Origin: Pantoea cypripedii
GTDB lineage: Bacteria > Pseudomonadota > Gammaproteobacteria > Enterobacterales > Enterobacteriaceae
Direction: 5' to 3'
NCBI RefSeq assembly: GCF_002095535.1
Contig: NZ_MLJI01000002.1
Span: 1,139,752-1,203,751 of the forward strand
Length of the DNA stretch: 64,000 nucleotides
The position numbers and the translations under genes were made by a program. The notes beneath the pieces are model-generated. The model saw only the letters and a program-made list of their open reading frames with translations, ran no database searches and had not been told where the DNA came from. Each line of letters starts with the position of its first letter. Positions within the stretch are counted from its first letter, which is position 1. Shown here piece by piece: positions 62,655 to 64,000 of this stretch.

Positions 62655-63776
62655 TCAGTCCGGACCGGGCGTGACGACGATTTCAGCTTCGCGCCCGTAT
62701 ATGGGAGGAATGTGACCTCTGAGAGCCAGTACCGCCGCTGTCAGCCAGGTCAGCTTTCGTGGAAACAGTAGTGGAAGATTGGTACGGATGTGGCATGACA
62801 TCCCTGCTGCTGTAAGTTCTCTTACCAGTCTATTTCGCCAGCGCGGTAAACAAAGCAGGTGTGAACGGATGATAAGGGGATCGGCTCTGGAACATCTCTC
62901 CTTCACGACGTATTCTGCAAGGGCATGTATCCATTTTGCTGACTGAGCCGGTTTTAAATCAGCCGTCAGCCTGATGCCAATATAACGCCCGGGTCTGTAC
63001 GCCCTTGGTGAAAATTTTTTTATCAGAAAATGATCTGCCCTGCCTGTGGAATAAGGCTTTCCTGAACGTGTTGTTCTCTCTGCAAGTACGTGAAACAGAA
63101 ATACACCTCCGAGTAACAGAGCAAAATACACAGCCAGCGAGGCAACAGCATTCTTCACCGCAGTACCGGCAGGCAGCGTAAATAACTGTGAAATGCTGAC
63201 AAGTATTATTAATAATACCGGTGTGCTATATAAAATAAAGACATTACGGCGCAGGATGGCCTGACTTATTTTCTCCGTTTTTTCTGAACACAAACAGTCT
63301 GATATATCTGGAACTTCAGGATCAGGCAGGTTGTTCAGCGCTTCACACATATCATTATCCTCATTAGCATCATTGTCTTCCATTCGGGCCGGGGCAGATA
63401 CTGGCGGCATAATATTTTCCGGTTCGGGGGCCTCCACGCTGTTATTTCGTTCAGGAGTGGTGCTGTCATCCCGGACTGACCCGGACATGATCTGCGTATA
63501 CATGAGGTAATCATCCTGTGACTGCCGGCGATAATCCGGAACGGTTCTGTCATGCCGGAGGTTTTCCTCATAACCACCACGTCGTTCACGGGCCGACTGC
63601 GTGAGCGTCTGCTGCACCCACAGCCAGAACGCGCGTCCGGTGTGTGATGGCACGCTGTAACCGGCCTTTTTCATTATCTTACGCGCGATATTTTCCGGCC
63701 AGTCACGGATTAATGCAAATGCGCCTTTAATATCCCCGCGGGATGTCATCGTATTCAGTTCGTGAAATGAATTCAT
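62655..63776 (-). CDS. Hypothetical inner-membrane protein with acidic linker
   Basis: A 373-residue protein. The first 120 residues are soluble (FALIRDWPENIARKIMKKAG; HTGRAFWLWVQQTLTQSARE). An acidic linker follows (residues about 130-165, EDNDANEDNDMCEALNNLPD), then two membrane segments (VFILYSTPVLLIILVSISQL and AVASLAVYFALLLGGVFLFH) and a basic C-terminal domain. CGGAGGAAAAAAT precedes the ATG at 63776. Unknown family. Confidence 0.7.
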   Translation of the reverse strand: MNSFHELNTMTSRGDIKGAFALIRDWPENIARKIMKKAGYSVPSHTGRAFWLWVQQTLTQSARERRGGYEENLRHDRTVPDYRRQSQDDYLMYTQIMSGSVRDDSTTPERNNSVEAPEPENIMPPVSAPARMEDNDANEDNDMCEALNNLPDPEVPDISDCLCSEKTEKISQAILRRNVFILYSTPVLLIILVSISQLFTLPAGTAVKNAVASLAVYFALLLGGVFLFHVLAERTTRSGKPYSTGRADHFLIKKFSPRAYRPGRYIGIRLTADLKPAQSAKWIHALAEYVVKERCSRADPLIIRSHLLCLPRWRNRLVRELTAAGMSCHIRTNLPLLFPRKLTWLTAAVLALRGHIPPIYGREAEIVVTPGPD

Positions 63777-63938
63777 ATTTTTTCCTCCGCTGTTATTTTT
63801 ATTATCGGAAATCAGAAAGGAAGCTTTAGTAAAATTATTAAGTGATTTATGGAATAGTCACCTCTGACTGAATAACAGTCGGTGTATTGAAGGGGGTTAT
63901 TGTGTAATATTAAAATCATGATATTTACTGCGTGGCGC

Positions 63939-64000
63939 ATGATGAAAAAATATATATTCGCATTTATTTTACTGCTGCTGAATCAGCCCGGCGTTTATGC
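63939..64000 (+). CDS. Start of an exported protein (cut by the window end)
   Basis: The frame begins MMKKYIFAFILLLLNQPGVY and runs off the window. Two lysines and a hydrophobic core look like a signal peptide ending near VYA. No further sequence is available to name it, and no clear binding site precedes it. Confidence 0.45.
   Translation, partial: MMKKYIFAFILLLLNQPGVY

Overview
This window is most likely one large stretch of an F-like conjugative plasmid from a member of the Enterobacterales. A host close to Enterobacter or Klebsiella is an inference from gene content and the GC-rich tra genes; the sequence does not name the host. It carries a complete but divergent F-type transfer region, a sopABC partition locus of F type, a ResD-type tyrosine recombinase, an SOS-controlled umuDC-like locus and two separate replicons.

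Layout. 1-4.3 kb: non-coding DNA, a decayed IS21-family element (istA internally deleted, istB intact), a LysR-type regulator and a truncated hypothetical gene. 4.3-9.6 kb: a small gene, a two-gene minus-strand module of unknown function whose first protein has a ribbon-helix-helix start and whose promoter region holds a near-perfect palindrome, two more hypothetical genes and resD. 9.8-15.3 kb: sopA, sopB and five sopC repeats, then umuC (two frameshifts) and umuD behind a LexA box; this block is bracketed by two copies of the same 85-residue gene. 15.3-19.6 kb: the leading region (truncated yubB, a DUF932 protein, small hypotheticals, an orf169-type transglycosylase). 19.6-20.2 kb: oriT with a recognisable nic site. 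20.2-57.1 kb: the transfer genes traM, A, L, E, K, B, V, C, trbI, W, U, trbC, N, F, trbB, H, G, S, T, D, I, interrupted by at least fifteen accessory genes, among them an RfaH/NusG-like factor and a P-loop ATPase. 57.2-58.0 kb: a DsbA-like oxidoreductase. 58.6-60.1 kb: a RepA replicon controlled by an antisense RNA, a leader peptide and a pseudoknot. 60.6-62.3 kb: a RepFIB-like replicon with iterons on both sides of the gene. 62.6-64 kb: a membrane protein and the start of an exported protein.

How the parts fit. The nicked strand and the 5' end at oriT predict that the sop/leading side enters the recipient first and the tra side last, as in F. The tra genes overlap or abut over long stretches, which fits one long transcript starting upstream of traA, where a perfect CRP site lies. 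traJ, traY in its usual place, traX and finO are not found, so control of transfer must differ from F; a tandem ribbon-helix-helix gene pointing away from traA is the obvious candidate regulator.

Caution. The 12-mer CTAGCTAGCTAG, which carries stop codons in all six frames, occurs exactly three times (253, 4315, 16185). Two copies end a gene abruptly. I think these are artificial contig-joining linkers, so order and completeness across those points should not be trusted. Single-base frameshifts in umuC and traF may likewise be sequencing errors rather than real mutations.
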